Below, in pieces: positions 54,077 to 62,697 of a stretch of DNA of 64,000 nucleotides. The notes beneath the pieces were generated by a model, which saw nothing but the letters and a program-made list of their open reading frames with translations, searched no databases and was not told the DNA's origin. The translations under genes were made by a program, and so were the position numbers. How positions within the stretch are numbered: position 1 is the first letter of the stretch; every line of letters begins with the position of its first letter. Source of the stretch: Leyella lascolaii (lineage in GTDB: Bacteria > Bacteroidota > Bacteroidia > Bacteroidales > Bacteroidaceae); contig NZ_LT556035.1 of assembly GCF_900079775.1 (NCBI RefSeq), forward strand, positions 202,487 through 266,486. Direction: 5' to 3'.

Positions 54077-55588
54077 TCAGCAGACTTTCTCCAGTCTCTT
54101 CATTATAGAGAACATGAACAACGCCGAAATGAGGCAGAGAACGATAAACACACTCCATACACACCACAATGGAAGACTGCCCCAAAGGTATCCGCCGACG
54201 CTCACAAGAATATTACCGATAGCAGTAGCAACAAACCATCCGCCCATCATCATTCCCTTATATTTTGGAGGAGCCACCTTGGAAACAAACGAGATACCCA
54301 TCGGGCTTAGCAACAATTCACCGAACGTAAGCACAAGATATGTCGTTATGAGCCAGTTGGGAGAAACAAAGACCGCAGCATCACCGGCAGCCTTCTGTGC
54401 GTCCGGACTCGGCAAAGACAACGAACCGACAGCCATGACACCGAAACCTATTGCTGCGACAAGCATTCCGTAGGCAATCTTACGGGGTGCTGACGGCTCT
54501 TTGCCCTTGCGTGCAAGACTGCCGAAAATAGCCATGCTGACCGGTGTCAGAGCAACAACATAGAACGGATTGAAGTGCTGGAATATCGGAGCGCTTACCG
54601 CAACATCACCCTCAAGCGTAGTATATCTGTAATAAAGGTATACACATGAGAGAACAATCACGAGAGCCGAGATTGTTTTTGTACGCCCTTTCTTGCTCTG
54701 GAACAGTGAGAACAGCGCGTAAACAATGAATATTATCGCAACCAGATTGAACACATCAAAAGCCATGCTTTCAATTCCAGAGGAACTCTTGGCAGTAAAC
54801 TCATCAGCGAAATAGGTCAATGTAAGACCATTCTGATGGAACGCCATCCAGAAGAATATCACCACCGCGAACACCAGACAGAGGGCTATTATGCGGTTGT
54901 TTGTCTCAGAAGGCGACAGCTCCTGCTCTGTCTGGACAGCCTCTCCCGCCTTTGCCACACCGCCTTCTACATGTCTGAACGTAGGACGGAATATGTAATA
55001 AATAGCTATAGACAGTATAAGCGAGGCGCACGCTACGGCAAAAGAGAAATGATAGGCATCGTTGGAGGCAAAGCCGACTGACTCCGCCCATTCCTTGATT
55101 TTGACCGCCGCGGTCGGTGCAAACAGCGCACCGATGTTTATAGCCATATAGAAAATGGAGAAAGCAGAGTCACGTTTGTCCGCATACTTGGGGTCATCGT
55201 ACAGGTTACCGACCATGACCTGCAGGTTGCCTTTGAACAGACCTGTTCCGAAACTTATGAAAACAAGGGCGAGAAGCATGCATATCAATGCAAATGTGTC
55301 TCCTCCGAGAGGTATCGAAAGGAACAGATAGCCCGCAAACATGATAAGGATTCCGATTGTGACCATGCGGCCATAACCGAACTTATCAGCCATAATGCCG
55401 CCGATGAACGGCAGGAAATAGACTAAGCCGAGAAACGAACTGTAAATCAATCCAGCCGTACCGGGATCCAGTCCGAAATTCGCTTTAAGAAACAATGCAA
55501 ACACAGCTATCATCGTATAATAGCCGAAACGCTCTCCTGTGTTGGCCAATGCCAACGCATAAAGTCCTTTAGGTTGACCTTCAAACAT
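54077..55588 (-). CDS. POT-family proton-coupled oligopeptide transporter
   Basis: This 503-residue major-facilitator protein has the POT signature ERFGYY near residue 20 and the second motif GGIMADKFGYGR (about 62-73). About 14 hydrophobic segments follow, with an insertion (about 210-235) between the two halves. It imports di- or tripeptides with protons across the inner membrane. It is the last gene in an operon with the barrel protein (6-nt gap) and the LysM protein. Confidence 0.92.
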   Translation of the reverse strand: MFEGQPKGLYALALANTGERFGYYTMIAVFALFLKANFGLDPGTAGLIYSSFLGLVYFLPFIGGIMADKFGYGRMVTIGILIMFAGYLFLSIPLGGDTFALICMLLALVFISFGTGLFKGNLQVMVGNLYDDPKYADKRDSAFSIFYMAINIGALFAPTAAVKIKEWAESVGFASNDAYHFSFAVACASLILSIAIYYIFRPTFRHVEGGVAKAGEAVQTEQELSPSETNNRIIALCLVFAVVIFFWMAFHQNGLTLTYFADEFTAKSSSGIESMAFDVFNLVAIIFIVYALFSLFQSKKGRTKTISALVIVLSCVYLYYRYTTLEGDVAVSAPIFQHFNPFYVVALTPVSMAIFGSLARKGKEPSAPRKIAYGMLVAAIGFGVMAVGSLSLPSPDAQKAAGDAAVFVSPNWLITTYLVLTFGELLLSPMGISFVSKVAPPKYKGMMMGGWFVATAIGNILVSVGGYLWGSLPLWCVWSVFIVLCLISALFMFSIMKRLEKVC

Positions 55589-55594
55589 GTTTTT

Positions 55595-56338
55595 TTATTT
55601 TTTGGTTTTAGTTATGTCAAACAGATATGTCAGCTTTATGACAATGTTTCCGATATTTGATTTGGCAAAGTAATCGCGCTTTGAGTTGCCGTAAATATTC
55701 CCCAATCCATAATAATACCGTCCTTCAAGCAGGAAATGCCCTACTTTCGGAATTGAATATTCCATACCTACACCGGCGGCGATACCGTAGTCGAACTTGT
55801 TTTCCACAGCCATCGTGTCCTGCGCGCAGACCTTGTTGGAGCGGTCGTCCATGTTCCGGTCAGCGAAGTTAAAGTTCGTCTTCGTCTTCTCACTCAACAG
55901 AAAGCCGAACTGCGGACCTGCCTGGAAAAAGAACTGGAAGCCTTTTTCCTCACGTCCCCATGCCAGATGGGCGAAGACAGGAATCTGGATGTAGTTCAGC
56001 GTACGGCTGTACTCTTCAGGCAGACCCGTCACTTTGTTTATGACAGGGCTGCCGTCCGTCATCAGTATATCTTCTTTCCAACCAGCCTGAGCATAGTTCA
56101 CCTCACCGTAAATAGAGCATATCGTATTGAAATACTTCTCACAGACATATCTTACCGACAGACCTCCGGTCATACCGCCATGATAGCCCTGCGTCACCTT
56201 AGGCGTGAACCCGATGTTGCCCAACACGTATCCGCCGTTGAAACCGACAGCCAGATCGTTGCGGTGCTCGCCTATCTGGGCAGCCGCACCTGCCGAAAAC
56301 AGAAACAGAAAAGCTACAAGTAAATTCCGTATGCTCAT
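55595..56338 (-). CDS. outer-membrane beta-barrel protein (PorT-like family)
   Basis: This 247-residue protein has a signal peptide ending GAAAQ and an eight-strand-type barrel (VGFNGGYVLGNIGF, GMTGGLSVRYVCEKYF, LNYIQIPVFAHLAW, FQFFFQAGPQFGFLLSE). The LNYIQIP segment is typical of the PorT-like/OmpA-like barrel group of Bacteroidetes. Function is unknown. It is sandwiched between a cell-wall-binding protein and a peptide transporter, 4 and 6 nt away. Confidence 0.83.
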   Translation of the reverse strand: MSIRNLLVAFLFLFSAGAAAQIGEHRNDLAVGFNGGYVLGNIGFTPKVTQGYHGGMTGGLSVRYVCEKYFNTICSIYGEVNYAQAGWKEDILMTDGSPVINKVTGLPEEYSRTLNYIQIPVFAHLAWGREEKGFQFFFQAGPQFGFLLSEKTKTNFNFADRNMDDRSNKVCAQDTMAVENKFDYGIAAGVGMEYSIPKVGHFLLEGRYYYGLGNIYGNSKRDYFAKSNIGNIVIKLTYLFDITKTKK

Positions 56339-56342
56339 AACA

Positions 56343-57701
56343 TCAATAACTTATGGATTCTATCCTGCGACTGCTCATATAGTGAACAAGCATGAAAGCA
56401 CTGTTCCTCATGCCGCCATCAGGTGAGGCGTAAACAAACTTCAAAGGCGTCTGAAGCGGACGGTATGCGCTTTGTCCTTTCGTGCCGCGGAACGACTTGC
56501 CACGCGCATACTCTCCTTCGATGAAGAAACGGGCATGATCGTATCCGGTCAGAGCGAAGCGCGGAAGTGCCGTCTGCATGTCTGTACGGAACCATTTACG
56601 GTAAGAATTCTCGAAAGCCTCGGTCTGATCAGACAGCGCGTTATAATAAAATGTAGTCGGGATATACGCGTTATACTTGTAGAAATAATTCAGATAAACC
56701 TTTGTGTACATAAGCCACTCGGTGTATCCGAACATGGATATCCTCATGCCGGGATTCGTTGCGGTGAGTCCGTCAAGCTTAGCCAACGCCACATTAAGCT
56801 GCGGCGAGCGTCCGGTATTGAGTATCACCACATTCCGCTTGGATGTGCTGAAAGCCTTGGCGAAGTATGCCTCCGACGACTTCAGGTTTGTTATGCTGTA
56901 TGAAATGCCTTTCGCGTCGAGCCGCTTACGCAGTCCGAAGGTGAAGATGCCCTTATTGCTTGTAGTGTCATTGCAGTCGATGAACACCGGATGACAGTCG
57001 GGGAACCGTTCCATAAAGGCGTTTATGGCACGTTCGTTCAACGTTTCGGCTGACTGATATACCTGATATATATGTGGATTTGCCTCGACCTCGTTTCCGC
57101 TTATGGAGAAAGGTACAATCAGCTTTATATCATTCGCCCTGCAGAAATCGGCAAGCGGTTTCAGCTGACGTGTGTACAAAGGACCGAAAATCATGTCGCA
57201 TCTCTTGGCGTTATCGTCCAGAAGAGATATTCTGATGTCAGCGTCCGCCGGAACATTCCACGCATACACATCCGTTGAAATGCCCTTTGCCCGCAAACTG
57301 TCACACGCCATAAGGAAACCTCTGTAATATTCCACCATCCTTCTGCCGTCACCGTCGACATCGTGAAGCGGCAACATTATCCCCACCCGCAGCGCATCCG
57401 TTTTTTTTGTTTCGGCTTTCTTCGCGTTTTTTATCGCATCGGCATCAAATGTGTCTGTGGTCTTCACCGGATAAGGAATGAAGAGCTTATCACCTTTCTT
57501 CAGCTTATAATCGGTATCTGATATTGCCGGATTGGCTTTAATAAGCTCACCCGGAGTGATGTGATACTTCTTCGCAATACCGTAAACGGTGTCTTTTTTC
57601 TTCACCTTATATATATCCTGCCACTTATCGCTCTGCCCGAACGCGAGTACAGGCAACAGAAAAAAACATGCGAAGAAGCAGTATCTTATAAAACGTATCA
57701 T
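56343..57701 (-). CDS. LysM domain fused to a type I periplasmic-binding-protein fold
   Basis: This 452-residue exported protein has a signal peptide ending LAFGQ and one LysM domain (about 32-76, KKKDTVYGIAKKYHI). A periplasmic-binding fold of the branched-chain amino acid receptor/LpoA type follows (about 105-440, VGIMLPLHDVDGDGRRMVEY, MIFGPLYTRQLKPLADFC). The LysM part would tether it to peptidoglycan. The binding fold could sense a ligand or regulate a wall synthase, as LpoA does in E. coli. No ABC transporter genes are adjacent. A family A -7 copy lies 25 nt before the start. Confidence 0.88.
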   Translation of the reverse strand: MIRFIRYCFFACFFLLPVLAFGQSDKWQDIYKVKKKDTVYGIAKKYHITPGELIKANPAISDTDYKLKKGDKLFIPYPVKTTDTFDADAIKNAKKAETKKTDALRVGIMLPLHDVDGDGRRMVEYYRGFLMACDSLRAKGISTDVYAWNVPADADIRISLLDDNAKRCDMIFGPLYTRQLKPLADFCRANDIKLIVPFSISGNEVEANPHIYQVYQSAETLNERAINAFMERFPDCHPVFIDCNDTTSNKGIFTFGLRKRLDAKGISYSITNLKSSEAYFAKAFSTSKRNVVILNTGRSPQLNVALAKLDGLTATNPGMRISMFGYTEWLMYTKVYLNYFYKYNAYIPTTFYYNALSDQTEAFENSYRKWFRTDMQTALPRFALTGYDHARFFIEGEYARGKSFRGTKGQSAYRPLQTPLKFVYASPDGGMRNSAFMLVHYMSSRRIESISY

Positions 57702-57725
57702 ACAATTTTCTTTTATTTATATGTA

Positions 57726-57998
57726 CAAAGATAACGCCAGCGAGATGAAAGAGAGCTTGCTCTTTATTTCCCGAGCGCAGCTTATCTTATGCCAAAGATA
57801 ATGCCAGCGAGCGCAATGAGAGCTTGCTATTACATTGCCGAGCGCAGCTTATCTTATGCAAAGATAACGCCAGCGAGCGCAATGAGAGCTTGCTATTACA
57901 TTGCCGAGCGCAGCTTATCTTATGCAAAGATAATGCCAGCGAGCGCAATGAGAGCTTGCTCTTACATTGCCGAGCGCAGCTTATCTTATGCAAAAATA
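57726..57998 (-). repeat. family A promoter array before the LysM gene
   Basis: TATCTTTG copies (minus strand) lie at 57726-57733, 57793-57800, 57859-57866 and 57925-57932, and a variant CAAAAATA (plus) at 57991. Spacings are 67, 66, 66 and 66 bp. Units 2 to 4 differ at only a few positions. Each has the dyad TATCTT-TGCAT-AAGATA and a GAGCTTGCTC-type hairpin. The gene-proximal -7 copy is 25 nt from the start codon. Confidence 0.9.
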
Positions 57999-58112
57999 AA
58001 CAAAATATGTCGTATGCTGAAATTATATCACATAAAAATAACCGTACGACAACATTGTGTAAACAACTCCTCAAAAATAATTAAAAATAACGGCAATAAC
58101 AAATTTATTGTG

Positions 58113-58362
58113 TACTTTTGCATAAGATATTGTGTGCTTTTGCATAAGATAAGCTGCGGCTCGGCAGTATCAAGTCCGGTAAAACTTCGTTTTCCCGCCT
58201 TGCTGTTGCACTCGCCTTGCGTTATCTTTGCATAAGATAAGCTGCGCTCGGGAAATAATGAGCAAGCTCTCTTTCCTCTCGTTGGCGTTATCTTTGCATA
58301 AGATAAGCTGCGCTCGGGAAATAAAGAGCAAGTTCTCTTTCCTCTCGCTGGCATTATCTTTG
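58113..58362 (+). repeat. family A promoter array before the T9SS cargo gene
   Basis: The -7 copies end at 58120 (TACTTTTG), 58142 (GCTTTTG), 58230, 58296 and 58362 (all three TATCTTTG). Spacings are exactly 22, 88, 66 and 66 bp. The 88-bp unit holds CGGCTCGGCAGTATCAAGTC and the 66-bp units CTGCGCTCGGGAAATAA. The last copy is 32 nt from the ATG at 58394. Confidence 0.9.
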
Positions 58363-58393
58363 CATTCACAGTCACATAAGAAACATTCTTTTT

Positions 58394-59110
58394 ATGAACC
58401 ATAGAATATTTTTCATCATTATATCATTATTTGCCGGATTGGTCAAAGCATATTCTGACGACTATCCGACAATCAGTCCTTCAGCCATATTCATGACTCC
58501 CGACGGAGAGGAAACGGGCACGAGCTACTCGGGAGCCGCACCGCTGACCGTGAGATTCCTTGCAAATCCGGAGCACACCGAAGGGTGGACAGCCCACTAC
58601 GAATGGCGTTTCTCTCTGGAGGAAGCCGAGGAGCCTTACCTCATACGATATGAGGAGGAAACCGAATACACATTCACAAAGGCGGGACTTCATAAGATTG
58701 TGGTATACGCCACATTCACCAAAGGGGATGAACTTGTGGAGTACACACAAGAATACTGGGACGAGACCGGACCGATGACAGTCTCCATATCAGAAAGCAA
58801 ACTGGAGATGCCGAATGCGTTCTCACCCAACGGCGACGGCATCAACGACATATACAAAGCCAAGGACGGCTATCAGAGTCTGATAGAATTCCACGCCTAC
58901 ATATTCAACCGGTGGGGACAGAAACTCTATGAGTGGACTGACCCCGCAGGAGGATGGGACGGCAAGTACAAAGGAAACGACGTCAAGGACGGTGTCTATT
59001 TTGTACTCGTGAAGGCGAAGGGTGCCGACGGCAGAAAATTCAACATAAAAAAAGACGTCAATCTGCTCAGAGGCTTCACCGAGGACGGCGGGTCAACGGC
59101 AGGCAACTGA
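58394..59110 (+). CDS. short type IX secretion cargo with a CHU_C/type B sorting domain
   Basis: This 238-residue protein has a signal peptide ending near VKAYS. A PKD-like beta domain follows (about 30-125, with GAAPLTVRFLANPEHTEGW and YTFTKAGLHKIVVYA). A C-terminal type B type IX domain follows (about 140-225), with the diagnostic NAFSPNGDGIND, FNRWGQKLYEW and DGKYKGNDVKDGVYF. Type B cargoes are usually very large adhesins, so a protein made of little more than the sorting domain is unusual. It may be a minimal surface protein or a remnant. uvrA follows 42 nt downstream. Confidence 0.88.
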   Translation: MNHRIFFIIISLFAGLVKAYSDDYPTISPSAIFMTPDGEETGTSYSGAAPLTVRFLANPEHTEGWTAHYEWRFSLEEAEEPYLIRYEEETEYTFTKAGLHKIVVYATFTKGDELVEYTQEYWDETGPMTVSISESKLEMPNAFSPNGDGINDIYKAKDGYQSLIEFHAYIFNRWGQKLYEWTDPAGGWDGKYKGNDVKDGVYFVLVKAKGADGRKFNIKKDVNLLRGFTEDGGSTAGN

Positions 59111-59152
59111 CACAAACAGGAAAACACCATATTCAATAGGTAGGTTTATTTT

Positions 59153-61975
59153 ATGGAAAACGAGAAAATCAATGTATGGGGCGCACGTGTCCATAATCTG
59201 AAAAACATTGATGTAGAGATACCGAGAAACAGTCTGACAGTTATTACCGGACTGAGCGGTTCGGGCAAGTCGTCACTGGCGTTCGACACCATCTACGCCG
59301 AAGGGCAACGCCGGTATATAGAGACTTTCTCTGCATACGCGCGCAACTTTTTAGGAAACATGGAGCGTCCGGACGTGGACAAGATAACCGGACTGAGCCC
59401 CGTAATAAGCATCGAACAGAAAACAACGAACAAGAACCCACGCTCAACGGTGGGCACGACAACCGAGATATACGACTATCTGAGGCTTCTCTTCGCACGC
59501 GCCGGTACGGCTTACAGCTACGCTACGGGCGAGAAGATGGTGAAATACACCGAAGAGAAGATTCTTGAAATGATAAGGACCCACTACAACGGCAAGCGCA
59601 TATACATACTCGCTCCCGTTGTGAGACAACGCAAAGGACATTACCGCGAACTCTTCGAAAGCCTCAGACGCAAAGGCTATCTCTACGCGCGCGTCGACGG
59701 CACAATAAGCGAGATAACGCGGGGCATGAAGACCGACCGCTACAAAAACCACAACATAGAAGTGGTGATAGACAAGCTGCAGATGGAGGAAAGCTACATG
59801 GAGCGGCTGAAGAAAAGCGTGGCGACAGCCATGAAGGAGGGCGACGGACTGATAATGATTTACGACAAGGACGCCGACGAAGCCAAATATTTCTCGAAAA
59901 GGCTCATGTGCCCCACCACAGGAATATCCTACAAGGACCCGGCTCCGAACATATTCTCGTTTAACTCGCCCGAAGGAGCGTGCCCGCGATGCAAAGGTCT
60001 GGGCTATGTCAACGAGATTGACCTGAAGAAAGTGATACCCGACGACTCGCAGTCCATACGCAACGGAGGCATCGTACCGCTCGGAAAGTATAAGAACCAG
60101 ATGATTTTCTGGCAGATAGACTCACTGCTTCAGAAATATGGCTGCGACCTCAAGACACCGATAAAGGACATACCCGAGGAGGCTCTTAACGAGATTTTGT
60201 ACGGCTCTTTGGAGAATGTGCGCATAAACAAGGAGCTCATCCATACGTCAAGCGACTATTTCGTGGCGTTCGACGGCATAATAAAATACCTGCGGACGGT
60301 GATGGAGAGCGACGACTCGGCTAACGGACAGAAGTGGGCTGACCAGTTTCTCGCCACATGCACATGCCCGGAATGCAACGGACAACGCCTCAACAGGGAG
60401 TCGCTGTCATACCGCATCTGGGACAAGAACATATCCGAACTCGCGTCCATGGACATGAGCCAGCTGAGCGAATGGCTCGGTGAGGCAAAGACACACATGG
60501 AGAGCACGCAGCAGAAAATAGCGGCGGAGATTCTGAAGGAAATACGTACGAGAATAAACTTCCTGCTCGACGTGGGGCTCGACTATCTGTCGCTCAACCG
60601 CCAGTCGGCGTCGCTCTCCGGAGGAGAGAGCCAGCGCATAAGGCTCGCCACGCAGATAGGCTCGCAGCTCGTCAACGTTCTCTACATCCTCGACGAGCCG
60701 AGCATAGGTCTGCACCAGCGCGACAACGAGCGTCTGATAAACTCTCTGAAGAGCCTGCGCGACATGGGCAACACCGTCATCGTGGTGGAACACGACAAGG
60801 ACATGATGCTCAGTGCCGACTACATTGTGGACATCGGTCCGAAAGCGGGGCGCAAAGGAGGCGAGGTGGTGTTTCAGGGCACGCCGCAGGAGATGCTCAG
60901 ACACGACACCATCACAGCCGGATACCTCAACAACACGCTCAGGATAGAGACACCGCGGCACCGCCGCGAGGGCAACGGGCACAGTCTGTGGATAAGGGGA
61001 GCGCGCGGAAACAACCTGAAAAACGTTGATGTGGAGTTTCCGCTCGGCAAGCTCATCGTGGTCACGGGAGTGAGCGGCTCGGGCAAGTCCACGCTCATCA
61101 ACGAGACGCTCCAGCCCATTCTGAGCCAGCACTTCTACCGCTCGCTGAAGAAGCCGATGCCCTACGACTCGGTGGAAGGCATGGAGTTCATCGACAAGGT
61201 GGTGAATGTGGACCAGTCGCCGCTCGGACGCACGCCGCGCTCCAACCCTGCCACATACACCGGAGTGTTCAGCGACATACGCTCGCTCTTCGTCAATCTG
61301 CCCGAGGCGAAGATACGCGGATACAAGCCGGGACGCTTCTCCTTCAACGTGAAGGGCGGCCGCTGCGAGGCATGCGGGGGCAACGGATACAAGACAATAG
61401 AGATGAACTTCCTGCCCGACGTCATGGTTCCGTGTGAGGTATGCCACGGCAAACGCTACAACCGTGAGACGCTCGAGGTGAGATATAAGGGAAAGAGCAT
61501 TGCCGACGTGCTCGACATGACCGTCAATCAGGCTGTGGAGTTCTTTGAGAACGTGCCTTCCATATTGCAGAAAATAAAGACTATACAGGACGTGGGACTT
61601 GGATATCTCAAGCTGGGACAGCCGTCCACCACCCTGTCGGGAGGCGAGAGCCAGCGCGTGAAACTCGCCACGGAGCTGAGCAAGCGCGACACCGGCAAGA
61701 CGATGTACATTCTCGACGAACCTACAACGGGACTGCATTTTGAGGACATCAGAATACTCATGGACGTGGTGAGCCGTCTCGTGGACCGGGGCAACACGGT
61801 GATTATAATAGAGCACAACCTCGACGTGATAAAACAGGCTGACTACATCATAGACATGGGACCGGACGGAGGACGCAACGGCGGCACACTTCTCTCCACG
61901 GGAACACCTGAAGAGGTGGCTCAAAGCGACAAGGGATACACTCCCCGTTTCCTGAAGAAGGAGCTTGAGGGATGA
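59153..61975 (+). CDS. uvrA: excinuclease ABC subunit A
   Basis: This 940-residue damage sensor of nucleotide excision repair carries two ABC ATPase modules. Walker A motifs are [13 protein letters not shown] and [13 protein letters not shown], and signatures are [12 protein letters not shown] and [12 protein letters not shown]. Zinc fingers are CPTTG...CPRCKGLG and CEACGGNG...CEVCHGKRY. The full family length is present. It is probably transcribed from the family A array through the short T9SS cargo gene, since the 42-nt gap has no promoter of its own. Confidence 0.97.
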   Translation: MENEKINVWGARVHNLKNIDVEIPRNSLTVITGLSGSGKSSLAFDTIYAEGQRRYIETFSAYARNFLGNMERPDVDKITGLSPVISIEQKTTNKNPRSTVGTTTEIYDYLRLLFARAGTAYSYATGEKMVKYTEEKILEMIRTHYNGKRIYILAPVVRQRKGHYRELFESLRRKGYLYARVDGTISEITRGMKTDRYKNHNIEVVIDKLQMEESYMERLKKSVATAMKEGDGLIMIYDKDADEAKYFSKRLMCPTTGISYKDPAPNIFSFNSPEGACPRCKGLGYVNEIDLKKVIPDDSQSIRNGGIVPLGKYKNQMIFWQIDSLLQKYGCDLKTPIKDIPEEALNEILYGSLENVRINKELIHTSSDYFVAFDGIIKYLRTVMESDDSANGQKWADQFLATCTCPECNGQRLNRESLSYRIWDKNISELASMDMSQLSEWLGEAKTHMESTQQKIAAEILKEIRTRINFLLDVGLDYLSLNRQSASLSGGESQRIRLATQIGSQLVNVLYILDEPSIGLHQRDNERLINSLKSLRDMGNTVIVVEHDKDMMLSADYIVDIGPKAGRKGGEVVFQGTPQEMLRHDTITAGYLNNTLRIETPRHRREGNGHSLWIRGARGNNLKNVDVEFPLGKLIVVTGVSGSGKSTLINETLQPILSQHFYRSLKKPMPYDSVEGMEFIDKVVNVDQSPLGRTPRSNPATYTGVFSDIRSLFVNLPEAKIRGYKPGRFSFNVKGGRCEACGGNGYKTIEMNFLPDVMVPCEVCHGKRYNRETLEVRYKGKSIADVLDMTVNQAVEFFENVPSILQKIKTIQDVGLGYLKLGQPSTTLSGGESQRVKLATELSKRDTGKTMYILDEPTTGLHFEDIRILMDVVSRLVDRGNTVIIIEHNLDVIKQADYIIDMGPDGGRNGGTLLSTGTPEEVAQSDKGYTPRFLKKELEG

Positions 61976-62031
61976 CCGTGACGTGAGTCACGCCACACGG
62001 CATGGACAACTGAAAACACAACTCTGACACA

Positions 62032-62078
62032 ACATATGCGGCAGGATGGACATTTCTAAGCCATCCTGCCGCATATGT
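62032..62078 (+). terminator. 18-bp perfect hairpin after uvrA
   Basis: ACATATGCGGCAGGATGG (62032-62049) pairs perfectly with 62061-62078 around an 11-nt loop. The U-tract is poor, so it may stop transcription weakly or protect the mRNA 3' end. Confidence 0.65.
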
Positions 62079-62230
62079 GTTATTCACATTCCTTAACACC
62101 GTTTTAACGCTGCGGAATCACCCAAACCTATATTCACAGGAAATACCCAGTAAATCTCAGATATTCACAAACGTCTGTTTTACAACCAATTAGCACAAAA
62201 CAGACATACAATGTAATGCCGTCTGCAATG

Positions 62231-62342
62231 CGAAAGAGCCTGTTCCGTCATGCCATAAAGGCTCTTTCATGTGCCCGTAGGGTGCGTTTCACGTCATGAC
62301 AAAGGCTGTATGGCAACACCATAAAGCCTTTCCTGCAACACC
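62231..62342. repeat. family B tandem array, about 22-bp units
   Basis: Units begin near 62231, 62254, 62276, 62300 and 62320. GAAAGAGCC (62232-62240) and GGCTCTTTC (62260-62268) also form a perfect 9-bp stem. Confidence 0.6.
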
Positions 62343-62570
62343 GGCGCATACAATACTCACCGCAAGACGCCTCCCGACACATAATAAAACCGCATAATCA
62401 ATGCCCGGCTGTCACAGAACAGTGACTCCGGACAAGCCTTTCGTGTCTTGCCGTTTAACATATGGGAAAGGCTATATCAGATGTTTTTTGTAAACAGAGG
62501 TTAAATTTCGCGTTGTATGAAACAGATGCCTTGTCATATCTCACAAAGCGTGCTGGCAAAATAAAATGAA

Positions 62571-62612
62571 ACGAGCCGCATCGCGTCCATGCCTGAGAAC
62601 GATACGGCTCGT
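62571..62612 (-). terminator. terminator of the partial surface-protein gene
   Basis: ACGAGCCG (62571-62578) pairs with CGGCTCGT (62605-62612), with a further ATCG/CGAT step inside. On the minus strand it is followed by a U-rich tract. Confidence 0.75.
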
Positions 62613-62697
62613 TGTTGTTTGACGGTCTGAGGAATACCTGGATATATGCTTTGACAGCACACAGTCTCACGAAATCACTGCAAACCGGATATACGCG

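Larger units (their letters stand above)
57702..58393. other. divergent intergenic region filled by two opposed family A arrays
   Basis: Minus-oriented units (57726-57998) point to the LysM gene and plus-oriented units (58113-58362) to the T9SS cargo gene, separated by about 115 bp of A/T-rich DNA. Open frames of up to 148 codons on both strands here consist of repeated 22-residue blocks. They arise because the 66-bp period is a multiple of three. Confidence 0.7.
61976..62697. other. 0.72-kb gap between convergent uvrA and the surface-protein gene
   Basis: It holds a long hairpin (62032-62078), a family B array (62231-62342) and the terminator of the right-hand gene (62571-62612). Nothing else gene-like is seen. 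Confidence 0.6.

Noticed and set aside
57726..58362. Possible CRISPR array
   Set aside because: The repeated units abut with no unique spacers, have a 66-bp period, and no cas gene is present. Family B arrays fail for the same reason.
60407..61924. 505-codon open frame antisense to uvrA
   Set aside because: It lies wholly opposite a well-supported essential gene, has a His/Val-rich shadow composition and no domain or promoter. It results from the codon bias of uvrA.
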